NCBI RefSeq assembly: GCF_008808095.1
Contig: NZ_CP023396.1
Coordinates: 1,116,001-1,180,000, forward strand
Source of the DNA: Pseudoalteromonas ruthenica
GTDB taxonomy: Bacteria > Pseudomonadota > Gammaproteobacteria > Enterobacterales > Alteromonadaceae
Direction: 5' to 3'
Length of the DNA: 64,000 bases
Positions within the stretch are counted from its first letter, which is position 1; the number at the start of each line of letters is the position of its first letter. The notes beneath the pieces were generated by a model. It searched no databases, was not told where the DNA came from, and saw only the letters and a program-made list of their open reading frames with translations. Below are positions 1-8,557 of this stretch, piece after piece. The position numbers were made by a program, and so were the translations under genes.

Positions 1-129
1 CCTTGTGATACCACAGTAGAATGTATCGCCGATTATATGGCCAAGCAAATTAAGCAAGCTCACCCGGATAAGCAAGTAGAGGTTCGCGCCTATGAAGGTG
101 TAGGCAAAGGGGCGATTGGTTATGCTTAA
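1..129 (+). CDS. C-terminal end of a 6-pyruvoyl-tetrahydropterin synthase-like protein (partial)
   Basis: Only the last 42 codons are in the window; the reading frame is open from base 1 and stops with TAA at 127-129. The tail has the TVECIADYM helix and the VEVRAYEGVGKGAIGY strand typical of the end of PTPS/QueD-type T-fold proteins, where a conserved Glu (here in the RAYEG segment) helps bind the pterin. The family acts in queuosine or pterin synthesis. The stop overlaps the start of the M23 peptidase gene, so the two are probably co-transcribed. With no N-terminal half visible, the exact family member cannot be decided. Confidence 0.55.
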   Translation, partial: PCDTTVECIADYMAKQIKQAHPDKQVEVRAYEGVGKGAIGYA

Positions 130-982
130 ACGTATGGCAATTACCGCCTTGCTCCTAGGGGCATCATTGTGTGCGCCCATTAAGGGCGAAGCCCAAGAGC
201 TGCCGACCCCATTGATTAAAGGTCAGTTGACCCAAGGCGGTATGGTTATAGGGCAGCTACAAGATGCTAAAAAGGTCGTTTTTGCTGAGCGCGAGCTTAA
301 GCTTAGCAAAGATGGCTATTTTGTTTTTGGCTTCGGCCGTGATGCACAAACTGATCAGCAATTAAAGTGGCAAAGTCAAGATGAGCAATGGCATCAACTT
401 GATTTCAGCATTGCGGAGCGCGAGTATCAAATAGATAAAATAGAAGGTGTGGCAAGTAAATATGTCGCCCCACCTGAAAAGGTTTTAGAGCGCATCCGTA
501 ACGATGCAAAACTGGTTCGCCAAGCGCGTGCTAACAACAGTGAACGCACGGCGTTCCTTGAGCCGGTATATCGTCCTGCAGTGGGTCGAATCTCCGGTGT
601 GTATGGCAGCCAGCGTTACTTTAACGGCACCCCTAAACGGCCACACTTTGGTCTCGACATCGCTAACAAGACAGGTACACCTATCTATGCACCAATCAGT
701 GGTGAAGTCGTGATGGCGCATCCTGAGCTTTATTATTCCGGTGGCACCGTTATTTTAGACCATGGTTATGGCATTACCTCCACTTATATTCACATGCACA
801 AGGTGTTGGTTGATGTGGGGGATACCGTGAAAACCGGCGATGTGATAGGGCAAATAGGGGCTACTGGCCGGGTAACTGGCCCCCATTTAGATTGGCGTTT
901 CAATTGGTTTAATGAACGATTGGATCCACAATTACTTATGATTGATACATTAGCGAGTGAAGTTAATACGAATGAGCAGTAA
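122..982 (+). CDS. M23-family (LytM-type) peptidoglycan metallopeptidase, exported
   Basis: This 286-residue protein has an N-terminal signal peptide (about residues 1-25, ending near GEA-QE) and a C-terminal LytM domain. The zinc ligands H175 and D179 (HFGLD) and the HMH motif H224/H226 are present, so it looks like an active cell-wall endopeptidase of the periplasm. Residues 26-130 form a separate beta-rich region as in related NlpD/LytM proteins. I chose ATG 122 over the upstream TTG at 116; it overlaps the preceding stop by 8 bp. The thioesterase gene starts inside its 3' end, which suggests a three-gene transcript ending at the terminator at 1420-1445. Confidence 0.88.
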   Translation: MLKRMAITALLLGASLCAPIKGEAQELPTPLIKGQLTQGGMVIGQLQDAKKVVFAERELKLSKDGYFVFGFGRDAQTDQQLKWQSQDEQWHQLDFSIAEREYQIDKIEGVASKYVAPPEKVLERIRNDAKLVRQARANNSERTAFLEPVYRPAVGRISGVYGSQRYFNGTPKRPHFGLDIANKTGTPIYAPISGEVVMAHPELYYSGGTVILDHGYGITSTYIHMHKVLVDVGDTVKTGDVIGQIGATGRVTGPHLDWRFNWFNERLDPQLLMIDTLASEVNTNEQ

Positions 983-1406
983 GTTAGATAAAGAAGCCGT
1001 TGTTGCACAGCGCATAGAAGATTCGGAAACATCGGTGACTAAAACCGTGTTTCCTGGGCGTACCAACCATCATAATACCTTATTTGGTGGCGATGCACTG
1101 GCATGGATGGATGAAGCGGCATTTATTGCAGCCACCCGTTTTTGTCGCAAACCATTAGTGACTATTTCGTCCGACCGTGTTGATTTTAAAGAAGCAATAC
1201 CGGCGGGCACATTTGCTGAGTTGGTTTCTCGCGTAGTCCATGTGGGCAATACCAGCTTAAAAGTGGATGTGGAGATATTTCTTGAAACCATGCACCGCGA
1301 TGACAAACATTTAGCGATTCGTGGCAGCTTTACCTTTGTTGCTGTGGATGACAATCACAGGCCAACGCCTGTAGTGTGCGAACGCATGCTCAACGGTTTT
1401 AAATAA
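972..1406 (+). CDS. Acyl-CoA thioesterase, hotdog fold (YciA-like)
   Basis: The 144-residue product fits a single hotdog-fold thioesterase that hydrolyses acyl-CoA in the cytoplasm. It has the NHHNTLFGGDALAWMDE segment (residues about 32-48), the standard active-site region with Asn, Gly-Gly and Asp, and a strand with VTISSDRVDF typical of YciA/BACH proteins. ATG 972 overlaps the M23 gene by 11 bp and is preferred over GTG 957. A hairpin terminator follows directly. The physiological acyl chain cannot be read from sequence. Confidence 0.85.
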   Translation: MSSKLDKEAVVAQRIEDSETSVTKTVFPGRTNHHNTLFGGDALAWMDEAAFIAATRFCRKPLVTISSDRVDFKEAIPAGTFAELVSRVVHVGNTSLKVDVEIFLETMHRDDKHLAIRGSFTFVAVDDNHRPTPVVCERMLNGFK

Positions 1407-1419
1407 ATTCTTATTTGTT

Positions 1420-1445
1420 AGGCCGCAGCATCGCGGCCTTTATTT
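1420..1445 (+). terminator. Rho-independent terminator after the thioesterase gene
   Basis: The stem AGGCCGC/GCGGCCT has a 6-nt loop and is followed by TTATTT, 13 bp after the thioesterase stop. It closes the plus-strand transcript. Confidence 0.8.
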
Positions 1446-1460
1446 CACCAACAAGTGAAC
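1443..1460. promoter_or_regulatory. Isolated 18-bp palindrome matching a prophage A operator
   Basis: TTTCACCAACAAGTGAAC differs in one central base from the third operator of prophage A (TTTCACCAAGAAGTGAAC, 18733-18750); with the flanking TA the match is 19 of 20. It lies just past the terminator of a host operon, 17 kb from the prophage promoter and not in front of any gene start. Whether a phage regulator binds here is unknown. Confidence 0.5.
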
Positions 1461-1496
1461 ACATCATACAATATATGGTTTTTACATACCGTAGCA

Positions 1497-2579
1497 TCAG
1501 TGTGGGGGGTAGTAATATTGGGCTTTCACAACGCCGCCCATGTCTAACCCCAATAGCAATGAAACGGACTGCTCATCGCTGCTCAGTGGCAATAGGCTTA
1601 ATACGCCGCCATGATAGTCAGCACTTTTATCATAGTGAAAGCGCTGCCATTGCTCGCCACCATTATCACTTACGTCGACATAAAGAGGCTGGGGGGCACG
1701 TTTTTGACTCTTGTTCCATCCAGCACTAATTAGCGTGTGAGTATTTTCTGTATAGATAAAATCAAAATAGAAACGATAGGGTACCTGTTCATCTCGGTAG
1801 ATTTGTGTCCACGTTTCGCCTTGGTCGGCACTTTTCATTAAGCCACCTTCACCACTGATAATAATCTCCCCCTGGGAAGTGGTCTTAATCGCTTTGATTG
1901 TGCTCGGGGCAGGAAACAAGTCGTGGTATTCCTGCTGTGCAAGGTTCTCTAAATCTACGCGGCGCAATATTGGGTTTTCGATTGCACCTTGGCCACCGTA
2001 CCACAGCATATTGTCACTTTTGTGCATAGAGGCCGTCATGCCGGTAGCCGCATACCCATATTCTCCTGCCAGCGCTTGCCAACTTACTCCATCATCATAG
2101 GAGGCCGAAAGCACTAGGTTCCCGGTCCCGTATAAGGTTGATTCAGTGCAATAGAGTGCGTAGATGTGTTCACTTTCGCTTGGGGCAAAACGATGCTCAA
2201 TATGACTTAGCTCTTCGTTCATCGACACTTTCGTCAGTGTCGAGCGTTGGGCTGGACGAGTGGCATAGAAAAGCTCGGTGCTGTTTGCACACATGGCACT
2301 GATAGGGGCTGAGGTCGTGGCTACCTTCTGCCACTGAGTAAACGTGTCATTGTTGGATTTAAATAAGCCGGTATCAGTCCCGGCATAAATCGCATCGTTG
2401 AAATGAACCAGGTGATTAATGCGCTCGCCCGACAGCCCCGCATCTGTAAAGGTAATACCTGAAGGTGTGGGCTCAGGTTCAGGGGCTGGCTCTATCGGTG
2501 TTGAAGTTGCATTATCGCTGCCGCCGCAGCCAGTTAACGTGGCACAAATAACACTGAGTAATGTTAGTTGCTTGAACAT
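1497..2579 (-). CDS. Exported lipoprotein with BNR/Asp-box repeats (beta-propeller-like)
   Basis: The start is ATG 2579, set by a strong AAGGAGGTGA ribosome site; an upstream TTG-type extension would overlap the transporter gene and bury the signal peptide. The 360-residue protein begins with a lipoprotein signal peptide ending in LTGC, followed by a Pro/Glu-rich linker. Three Asp-box-like stretches are visible (SYDDGVSW, SADQGETW, SDNGGEQW), which mark sialidase-type or photosystem-assembly-type propellers. No sialidase catalytic set was recognised, so a structural or binding role in the envelope is more likely. It follows the antiporter gene on the same strand. Confidence 0.75.
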   Translation of the reverse strand: MFKQLTLLSVICATLTGCGGSDNATSTPIEPAPEPEPTPSGITFTDAGLSGERINHLVHFNDAIYAGTDTGLFKSNNDTFTQWQKVATTSAPISAMCANSTELFYATRPAQRSTLTKVSMNEELSHIEHRFAPSESEHIYALYCTESTLYGTGNLVLSASYDDGVSWQALAGEYGYAATGMTASMHKSDNMLWYGGQGAIENPILRRVDLENLAQQEYHDLFPAPSTIKAIKTTSQGEIIISGEGGLMKSADQGETWTQIYRDEQVPYRFYFDFIYTENTHTLISAGWNKSQKRAPQPLYVDVSDNGGEQWQRFHYDKSADYHGGVLSLLPLSSDEQSVSLLLGLDMGGVVKAQYYYPPH

Positions 2580-2623
2580 CTCACCTCCTTGTGTGGGTAC
2601 TAATTGGCTAAAATCTGTCCCCT

Positions 2624-3943
2624 TTATAGCACAAGGGCCGCTAGCCACCCAAACAAAACCAGTGGAATATTAAAATGTAAGAAGGTTGGTACCACGGTAT
2701 CCCATATGTGGTCATGTTGGCCGTCGACATTCAATCCTGAAGTGGGCCCGAGTGTTGAATCTGACGCCGGTGAACCTGCATCACCCAGGGCGCCCGCCGT
2801 GCCTACTAATGCAGCCGTGGCCATTGGGGAGAACCCCAGTTGCAAACACAAAGGAACGAAAAGTGCTGCAATAATTGGAACTGTAGAAAATGAGCTGCCA
2901 ATCCCCATGGTAATGAGTAGTCCTACTAACAGAATAAGCGCCGCCGCTAATGGTTTGTTGCCTTGAATCATATCTGCGGCACTGGCAACGAGTGAATCAA
3001 CATGACCGGTGGCTTTCATAACTTCGGCAAACCCTTGCGCTGAAATCATAATGAAGCCGATCATCGCCATCATCGCCACTCCTTTGGAGAACACATCTTG
3101 ATTTTCATGCCATTTAACAATGCCAAACACAGTAAACACAATCACCCCAACAAGACCACCGAGAATCATCGATTGACTCAGAAATTGAGCTGCGAGTGAC
3201 AACACGATTGCCACAGTGCCTATGGCTAAGACCTTTGATGGGTGGGCTATTACATTCTCAGTCTCTTCTGTGGCGAGCGATATATTGTTATAGCTACGGC
3301 TTTTGCGATAACTGATAAAAAGCGCAACACATAAGCCGAAAACCATGCCCAATGCCGGGATCACCATAGCTAGAGGAACGCTGGTTTTGTCGATTGATAA
3401 GCCATTCTCGACCAAATTTAAATGCAAAATGTTGTATAAATAAATGCCCCCAAAGCCATAAGGCAACACCATATAAGCCGTAGCTAAGCCGAAGGTGAGT
3501 GTGCAGGCGAGGGCGCGGCGGTCTAACTTTAAGCCATTCGTAATACCTAACAGCGGTGGAATGAGTATAGGAATAAAAGCGATATGAACAGGAATGAGAT
3601 TTTGTGATGCCAAAGAGCAAAAGAGAATCACTGAAAGCACCGCAAAAGATAAAAACCGCGAAGAAATATGCTCTTGCCCCATCATTTTCAATAGTCGACG
3701 AGCGAGTAAAGTGGTGAGGCCAGATTTCGAGATAGCCACTGCAAAGGCGCCGAGCATAGCATAACTGAGAGCAATTTCAGCGCCGCCTGAGAGGCCATTA
3801 TTGAACGCTTCCACCGTAGTTTTTAAAGGTAGTCCAGCGATTAATCCGCTGGTTACAGCTGCGACAGTCATTGCCACGATTACGTTCACTCGTAACAGGG
3901 TGAGTGCAAGCATCAAAATGACGCCAATTAATACCGAATTCAT
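2624..3943 (-). CDS. Na+/H+ antiporter family membrane protein (YuiF-like)
   Basis: The 439-residue protein is almost entirely membrane-spanning, with roughly 11-12 hydrophobic helices. It has the family-like segment [18 protein letters not shown] near the C terminus (about residues 393-410) and an N-terminal stretch typical of the antiporter N domain. Members of this group move Na+/H+ or amino acids such as histidine with H+/Na+ across the inner membrane; the substrate is not determinable here. Its start is 3 bp from the end of the tgpA-like gene, so it is probably the distal part of that minus-strand operon. Confidence 0.78.
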   Translation of the reverse strand: MNSVLIGVILMLALTLLRVNVIVAMTVAAVTSGLIAGLPLKTTVEAFNNGLSGGAEIALSYAMLGAFAVAISKSGLTTLLARRLLKMMGQEHISSRFLSFAVLSVILFCSLASQNLIPVHIAFIPILIPPLLGITNGLKLDRRALACTLTFGLATAYMVLPYGFGGIYLYNILHLNLVENGLSIDKTSVPLAMVIPALGMVFGLCVALFISYRKSRSYNNISLATEETENVIAHPSKVLAIGTVAIVLSLAAQFLSQSMILGGLVGVIVFTVFGIVKWHENQDVFSKGVAMMAMIGFIMISAQGFAEVMKATGHVDSLVASAADMIQGNKPLAAALILLVGLLITMGIGSSFSTVPIIAALFVPLCLQLGFSPMATAALVGTAGALGDAGSPASDSTLGPTSGLNVDGQHDHIWDTVVPTFLHFNIPLVLFGWLAALVL

Positions 3944-3946
3944 ATT

Positions 3947-5887
3947 CTAGCCTATTATTTTTATTGCTTTTTTTACCTGTTTTACAAGGTCTTTTTTCTG
4001 TGCTTTGGTAAGCGGGCGTTGCTTATAAGCGGCCAATGTATAAAGCTGCTCTATACGTGCAAGTGGCGTTGCCGCGCCGGGGCAGTGTGTTGCTAATTGT
4101 GCCAGCTTTTGCTTGGGTGTGCTATTTTGCGTGCTAAGCAGTGCCTGTTTATCTGCATATAAAAACAGCCTATTCAGCCATTTAGCGCTGAAGCTCATTG
4201 ACTGCTGTTGTTTGCGACTACCCAATAACAATAACCCAAGTAGAACAAGTGCAACCACGCAAAGGGCCAACACCATGCTGTACTGTGCTATTTGGTTACC
4301 GAGTAAATCTTTAAGCACGCTTTTTTGTTTTTGTTGATCAAAACCAAGCACCCACTTTGTCCAGCTGTAATCGAGCTCTTCCAATGTTAATCGCAACCAG
4401 TTCAATGCCTCTATATGGCTCAACTGTAATAAGCCGACATCAAGGTTATCCATAAACTCTTGTTGCAATTCTTGAACCTGAGAGAGCGAGCCATTTAATC
4501 GCTCTGGCGCGACCACACTGGTTGCATCAAAACGCTGCCATTGATTGCCATCATAATACTCAACCCAGGCGTGGGCATCATACTGATACACACGCAGGTA
4601 ATTACCCTGTTCACTTTGCTCTCCGCCCAAATACCCTGATACCACACGTGCAGGGATCCCAGCAGCACGCATTATAAATGCACTTGTACTGGCATAATGG
4701 CCACAAAAGCCACGCTTAGTTTGGGTGAGAAATACGTCAAGGAAGTTGTCATCGGTGATCGGTGTTGGAGTCAACGTGTAGCTAAAGCCTTGTTGTTCAT
4801 AAAAGCCCATCAGCCGGCTAGCAAACTGGTTTGCCGTGTTTGTACTTTGACTCAACTGCCGGGCTAACGCTCTTGCCTGCGGATTCCCATCCGTTGGCAG
4901 TAGGCGGTTAAGACGTGATTGGTAATTAGTCAGGACACTTGCTTGCACCGGTCGGTAAAGCAATGGGTATTGAAAGCTCGATGCTGCTGACTCTTTGCGC
5001 TTAAGTAAACCGCCTCGTAAATTCTCTACTTTTTGACTCGGGCTAACACTGTCTTGCAATGCATATAGCCAGCGGTTTGCGGAGCTTTCTAAGTACAGAG
5101 TGGCCTGAGCGCTATAGCTCTGCCAGTCTATATCTGTACGAGGGCGAGGAGGGCGCTGCGCTTTTATCCATGCTTTGCCGTCGAATTCTTCATGATTAAG
5201 CGCTCGCCAATAATAGGGGGGCGCAGGAAGTTGCCCTGGAAACTCAGCACGAAACACCAAGTCATCGGACTTCGCCAGATTGGCAATATTGAACGGGTCT
5301 ATACGCTCATTAAGGCCTGTTTTAGCACCGCCAGCGCCAGGAAGTTTCCAAAATGCAGGCACTTTGGGAATAAATAACAACAATAACGCAGCGATGGGGA
5401 TTGCCATAGCGAACGAGCCAAGTGCTTGAAAGTAGGCTCGTTTGGGCGTGCGAGCACCATGTAAGGCGGCTAAAGATGCCAACAAACAAACGTAAAATAT
5501 GGCCACTAATATTGAGCTATATAAAGACTGTTGATAAAGGAACACAGTCGATAATGAAAAGAAGGTAAGCACAATGACAGTCGATAGCTGCTTGGGCGTT
5601 TTCGCTTGTAAGAGCTTTAATATTGCTGCCTGTAACAGCATTGACACGAACAGTAGGACACTTTCATCGTAGCTGACCGACACAAACAGCACACCTAAAC
5701 AAGCCGCAGCCAATAAGTTAGTAGCCAGTGCACCTGGGCGAGTCAATGACTTGTTTGCCAGCAATAAATTCCAAAGACACAGTAACAATAACAGGCTCAG
5801 CATTAAGGAGGGGAGTTCTGCGCCTATTAACGTGAAAATACCGATGTAGATGACACTGAGCACCGTGCTAACAAAAGACAGCATCAT
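3947..5887 (-). CDS. TgpA-like membrane transglutaminase-fold protein (DUF3488)
   Basis: The 646-residue protein has an N-terminal block of about six membrane helices, a periplasmic part, and a transglutaminase-core domain. The probable catalytic Cys is in RGFCGHYAS (about residue 394), His in YDAHAWVEYYDG (about 438) and Asp in FDATS (about 452), so the triad is intact. A further membrane helix near residue 545 precedes a cytoplasmic tail. TgpA proteins are envelope transglutaminase-fold enzymes; the substrate is unclear. The start overlaps the DUF58 gene stop by 4 bp, and the MoxR-DUF58-TgpA order is the standard cluster. Confidence 0.88.
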   Translation of the reverse strand: MMLSFVSTVLSVIYIGIFTLIGAELPSLMLSLLLLLCLWNLLLANKSLTRPGALATNLLAAACLGVLFVSVSYDESVLLFVSMLLQAAILKLLQAKTPKQLSTVIVLTFFSLSTVFLYQQSLYSSILVAIFYVCLLASLAALHGARTPKRAYFQALGSFAMAIPIAALLLLFIPKVPAFWKLPGAGGAKTGLNERIDPFNIANLAKSDDLVFRAEFPGQLPAPPYYWRALNHEEFDGKAWIKAQRPPRPRTDIDWQSYSAQATLYLESSANRWLYALQDSVSPSQKVENLRGGLLKRKESAASSFQYPLLYRPVQASVLTNYQSRLNRLLPTDGNPQARALARQLSQSTNTANQFASRLMGFYEQQGFSYTLTPTPITDDNFLDVFLTQTKRGFCGHYASTSAFIMRAAGIPARVVSGYLGGEQSEQGNYLRVYQYDAHAWVEYYDGNQWQRFDATSVVAPERLNGSLSQVQELQQEFMDNLDVGLLQLSHIEALNWLRLTLEELDYSWTKWVLGFDQQKQKSVLKDLLGNQIAQYSMVLALCVVALVLLGLLLLGSRKQQQSMSFSAKWLNRLFLYADKQALLSTQNSTPKQKLAQLATHCPGAATPLARIEQLYTLAAYKQRPLTKAQKKDLVKQVKKAIKIIG

Positions 5888-6861
5888 TTCTCTCCATTTT
5901 TAAATAAAGCCAGTGCACGCAATGCATTAGTATAATGGGAGGGGCTGTTATCAGCATCAAACTGAGTACTGCCAATACGCAGCGCAAGCTTTGTTTGGGT
6001 GCTTTTCGCCTGCTCAATGGAATAGGCCATCGCACTCAGGCGTTGCTCTACACTGCCTTGTAGTGATGCGTAGTCGAGCATATATTGCGCATCCTGATAA
6101 GATACAAACTCTTTCACTAACAACTGCTCACGCTTAGCAAAGTGTTTCCAAGAAATGCGGCGGTAGTCAGCGCCCTGTTTATATTCATTCAAGGCATAAA
6201 ACTCTTCATTTCCTGACTGCGACTTAAGCGCGTTCACTTCACCTTGATTTTCACTGGCCTCATAGGTCAGTGCAGTATTGTGCGCGTGTGCAGATGGATA
6301 AACAAAGTAATGGGCATGTGGCTCTAGATAGCTCCATACTTTAGCGAGGCCAAATGGGAACCCCGTTGAAATCTGGAGTCGTGTTGCTGGATACTTACCA
6401 CGGGAACATTTACGGCCACTTACAAGCACGACCTGGGCATCTTGGCTAACGCGTTCCACTTCCTTACACTGACCTTGCCACGTTAGTTTAACGCCATAGC
6501 TGGTACGCGAGTTATTGTATACAGTAATATTCAATACAGGTGTTTGGTTCGCAAAAACATCACTAATATTATTAAATTTGACCTCGAGGCCCTTTAAGTT
6601 GGTATAGGCCTGAATTAACGACATCAATACCAACACCAACATCAAATAAGAGACAACTTGCACGAGGTTATTCTGATAATTGGCGGCCAAGATAAAGTTC
6701 AACACGGCAATAAGTAAAAAGCCCAAGCCCAGCTTAGATGGCAGCACATATAACGTACTGTGACCCAGTGTCAGGTGCTTTTTTTTGTGTTTATCACGCA
6801 GCAGTAGGGATTCTATTCGCGTTCGTATGGACGACCATCCCTGTTGCATTGTTGCGAGCAT
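5884..6861 (-). CDS. DUF58 domain protein
   Basis: ATG 6861 lies 1 bp after the MoxR stop and gives 325 residues; longer versions run into the MoxR gene. Two adjacent membrane helices occur at about residues 40-85. The DUF58 signature GADYRRISWKHFAKR is at about residue 230, followed by the LLVKEF strand. DUF58 proteins are thought to work with MoxR ATPases and are often followed by transglutaminase-fold partners, as here. The molecular function is not established. Confidence 0.85.
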   Translation of the reverse strand: MLATMQQGWSSIRTRIESLLLRDKHKKKHLTLGHSTLYVLPSKLGLGFLLIAVLNFILAANYQNNLVQVVSYLMLVLVLMSLIQAYTNLKGLEVKFNNISDVFANQTPVLNITVYNNSRTSYGVKLTWQGQCKEVERVSQDAQVVLVSGRKCSRGKYPATRLQISTGFPFGLAKVWSYLEPHAHYFVYPSAHAHNTALTYEASENQGEVNALKSQSGNEEFYALNEYKQGADYRRISWKHFAKREQLLVKEFVSYQDAQYMLDYASLQGSVEQRLSAMAYSIEQAKSTQTKLALRIGSTQFDADNSPSHYTNALRALALFKNGEK

Positions 6862-6862
6862 A

Positions 6863-7771
6863 CTAAAGCGGAACCTTGACGCGAGCGAGAATATCACTGC
6901 ATACAGAGCCTTGACTGTAAACGTCATGCGGATTAATACGATGCTCACAAATACTAGCGAACACAGCTTGCACATCTTCTGGCATAACAAAGTCACGGCC
7001 TTCCATAAATGCCCAAGCCCGTGCACCTTGGGCAAGCGCGATGCTGGCACGAGGAGATAAAGGATGACTAATATCTTTATCATGACGGGTGTGAGTCACG
7101 AGTGACAAGATATAATCAACCACGGTATTGGCTATAGTGACCTTATCAACATTGGCCTGCATGGCTTGTAACTGCTCGGCACTGATAATGGCATCAATCG
7201 CTTTATCACGCTGAGGAATATGGCCACGAATGAGTTGTTTTTCCGCATCGGCTGGGGGGAATCCTAAGCTTAAGCGCATAAAGAACCGGTCTAGCTGTGA
7301 CTCTGGCAATGGAAAGGTGCCGGATTGATGCTGTGGGTTCTGCGTTGCAACCACAAAAAATGGAGTAGGGAGCGTATATCGTTCAGAGTCGATACTGACA
7401 CAGCCTTCTTCCATGGCCTCAAGCAACGCACTCTGTGTTTTAGGGCCCGCGCGGTTTATTTCGTCGGCGAGTACCACTTGGCTAAATACCGGACCTTTAT
7501 GAAACGAAAAGCGCTGCTCTTGAGTGTTAAAAATGCTCGCACCCAGAATATCTGCTGGCAACAAGTCACTGGTAAATTGAATACGTTGATAACTCATCCC
7601 CAGGGCTTGTGCCAAACCATGCGACAGGGTTGTTTTACCCATACCTGGAAGATCTTCTAATAATAAATGGCCGCGCGCTAACATTGCACACAGAGCTAAC
7701 TTTATTTGCTGTTCTTTGCCATAAATAACATCAGCTAGGCCTAAGGTCAGCTGTTTTAATTGTTCTTGCAT
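6863..7771 (-). CDS. MoxR-family AAA+ ATPase
   Basis: This 302-residue protein has Walker A GMGKTT (residues 43-48), Walker B VVLADEINRA (about 105-114), a sensor-1 region FVVATQNP and the C-terminal helical lid domain with SPRASIALAQGARAWA. MoxR ATPases act as chaperones or assembly factors in the cytoplasm for partner proteins, usually the DUF58 and von Willebrand-type proteins coded beside them. It is preceded by a lone receiver-domain gene 11 bp upstream on the same strand. Confidence 0.9.
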   Translation of the reverse strand: MQEQLKQLTLGLADVIYGKEQQIKLALCAMLARGHLLLEDLPGMGKTTLSHGLAQALGMSYQRIQFTSDLLPADILGASIFNTQEQRFSFHKGPVFSQVVLADEINRAGPKTQSALLEAMEEGCVSIDSERYTLPTPFFVVATQNPQHQSGTFPLPESQLDRFFMRLSLGFPPADAEKQLIRGHIPQRDKAIDAIISAEQLQAMQANVDKVTIANTVVDYILSLVTHTRHDKDISHPLSPRASIALAQGARAWAFMEGRDFVMPEDVQAVFASICEHRINPHDVYSQGSVCSDILARVKVPL

Positions 7772-7782
7772 AAGGGGGCTTA

Positions 7783-8163
7783 TTAATTTAGTTCTAAACG
7801 CTTCATAACCATATCAACCTTATTCGCGTTGAATGGTTTGCTAATGTATTCTTGCGCACCGAATTCCCAGCTATGTTCTACGTTTTCCTGGGAATTATGA
7901 TCAGCGCAAAGGATAATTCGACTGTGGGGATGTAAATCTTTTAGGTAACTGACGACGTCGCAACCATCAGTGTCTGGGAGCGCTATATCCACAAATATCA
8001 CCTCTGGCTCCAGTTGTGATAACAGCGGTTTGGCCTCTGCGACATCTGTAGCAACCGCGACTTGGTCGTAACCCAGCTCGGTGAGGATGGTGGTCAAAGA
8101 ACTTCGCATGGACTGATCATCATCAATGATCAGAATCGGCTCCAAAGGGCGAACAAACTCCAT
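7783..8163 (-). CDS. Stand-alone response-regulator receiver domain
   Basis: The 126-residue CheY-like domain has no output domain. The acidic pair D14/D15, the phosphoacceptor D59 (IFVDIALPD) and the conserved K109 (ISKPF) are present. The switch Thr/Ser that normally follows the fourth strand appears to be Cys86 (IILCADH), which would be unusual. It is the first gene of the apparent MoxR-DUF58-TgpA-antiporter transcript, so its partner may act on that system; no histidine kinase is nearby. Confidence 0.85.
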   Translation of the reverse strand: MEFVRPLEPILIIDDDQSMRSSLTTILTELGYDQVAVATDVAEAKPLLSQLEPEVIFVDIALPDTDGCDVVSYLKDLHPHSRIILCADHNSQENVEHSWEFGAQEYISKPFNANKVDMVMKRLELN

Positions 8164-8326
8164 AATACGTCTTTTTATTCGTGGTTTGGTTACTAATACT
8201 ATGCGATAAGCGCATATTGCTCAATACAACCATAGACTAAAGCGCAGTAACTAACTAGGAAATTGTATAAATTGGTAAATGAACAACACTTATCACAACA
8301 TACTAAAAGCCGTAATCACTCTAAAA

Positions 8327-8363
8327 TGTCCGATACCGTCTAGTATTGGACTTTTAGTATCGG
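8327..8363. promoter_or_regulatory. Inverted repeat TGTCCGATAC/GTATTGGAC, also present at the prophage A early promoter
   Basis: TGTCCGATAC (8327-8336) and GTATTGGAC (8343-8351) form an imperfect palindrome, followed by AGTATCGG (8356-8363). The same arrangement occurs at 18598-18640 with the first two half-sites at the identical 16-bp spacing. It could be an operator or a relic of a second phage promoter; it lies outside the dif-like boundary. Confidence 0.5.
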
Positions 8364-8394
8364 TTTATATGGAAGTCATCTGGACATAATAACA

Positions 8395-8422
8395 ACATCC
8401 TATAAATTAGATTCCGATTAAA
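8395..8422 (+). repeat. dif-like site, left boundary candidate of prophage A
   Basis: The XerC-side arm ACATCCTATAA and central ATTAGA match the layout of the two other sites, and ATAAATTAGATT is shared exactly with the central site. The XerD-side arm TTCCGATTAAA is diverged from the consensus TTATGTTAAAT, so this is the weakest of the three. It is the best boundary candidate because it lies between host operon and phage cargo. Confidence 0.45.
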
Positions 8423-8443
8423 AGGGTAGTGAAAGCTACCCTT
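8422..8443 (-). terminator. Terminator downstream of the HEPN-like gene
   Basis: AAGGGTAG/CTACCCTT forms an 8-bp stem with a 6-nt loop. Read on the minus strand it is followed by TTTTAAT, as expected for a rho-independent terminator of the cargo transcript. It abuts the dif-like site. Confidence 0.7.
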
Positions 8444-8449
8444 ATGATT

Positions 8450-8480
8450 TCATTGATAAAAAAACGGTTTTTATCAATGA
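8450..8480. repeat. 13-bp perfect inverted repeat
   Basis: TCATTGATAAAAA and TTTTTATCAATGA are separated by 5 bases (AACGG). The stem is AT-rich and lies between the terminator and the end of the HEPN-like gene. It may be a second terminator or a protein-binding site; no copy was noticed elsewhere. Confidence 0.6.
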
Positions 8481-8557
8481 AAAATTGTCACTTTAGTTTA
8501 GATAAATCAGGCTATAGAAGTAGAAATAAAAATGATTAATCTGAGGGCGCTAATAAC

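Larger units (their letters stand above)
8164..8557. other. Intergenic junction between host operon and prophage A
   Basis: There is no convincing coding frame here. The stretch holds the upstream region of the receiver gene, an inverted repeat shared with the prophage A early promoter (8327-8363), a dif-like site (8395-8422), a terminator hairpin (8422-8443) and a 13-bp perfect palindrome (8450-8480). It looks AT-rich to the eye. Confidence 0.7.
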
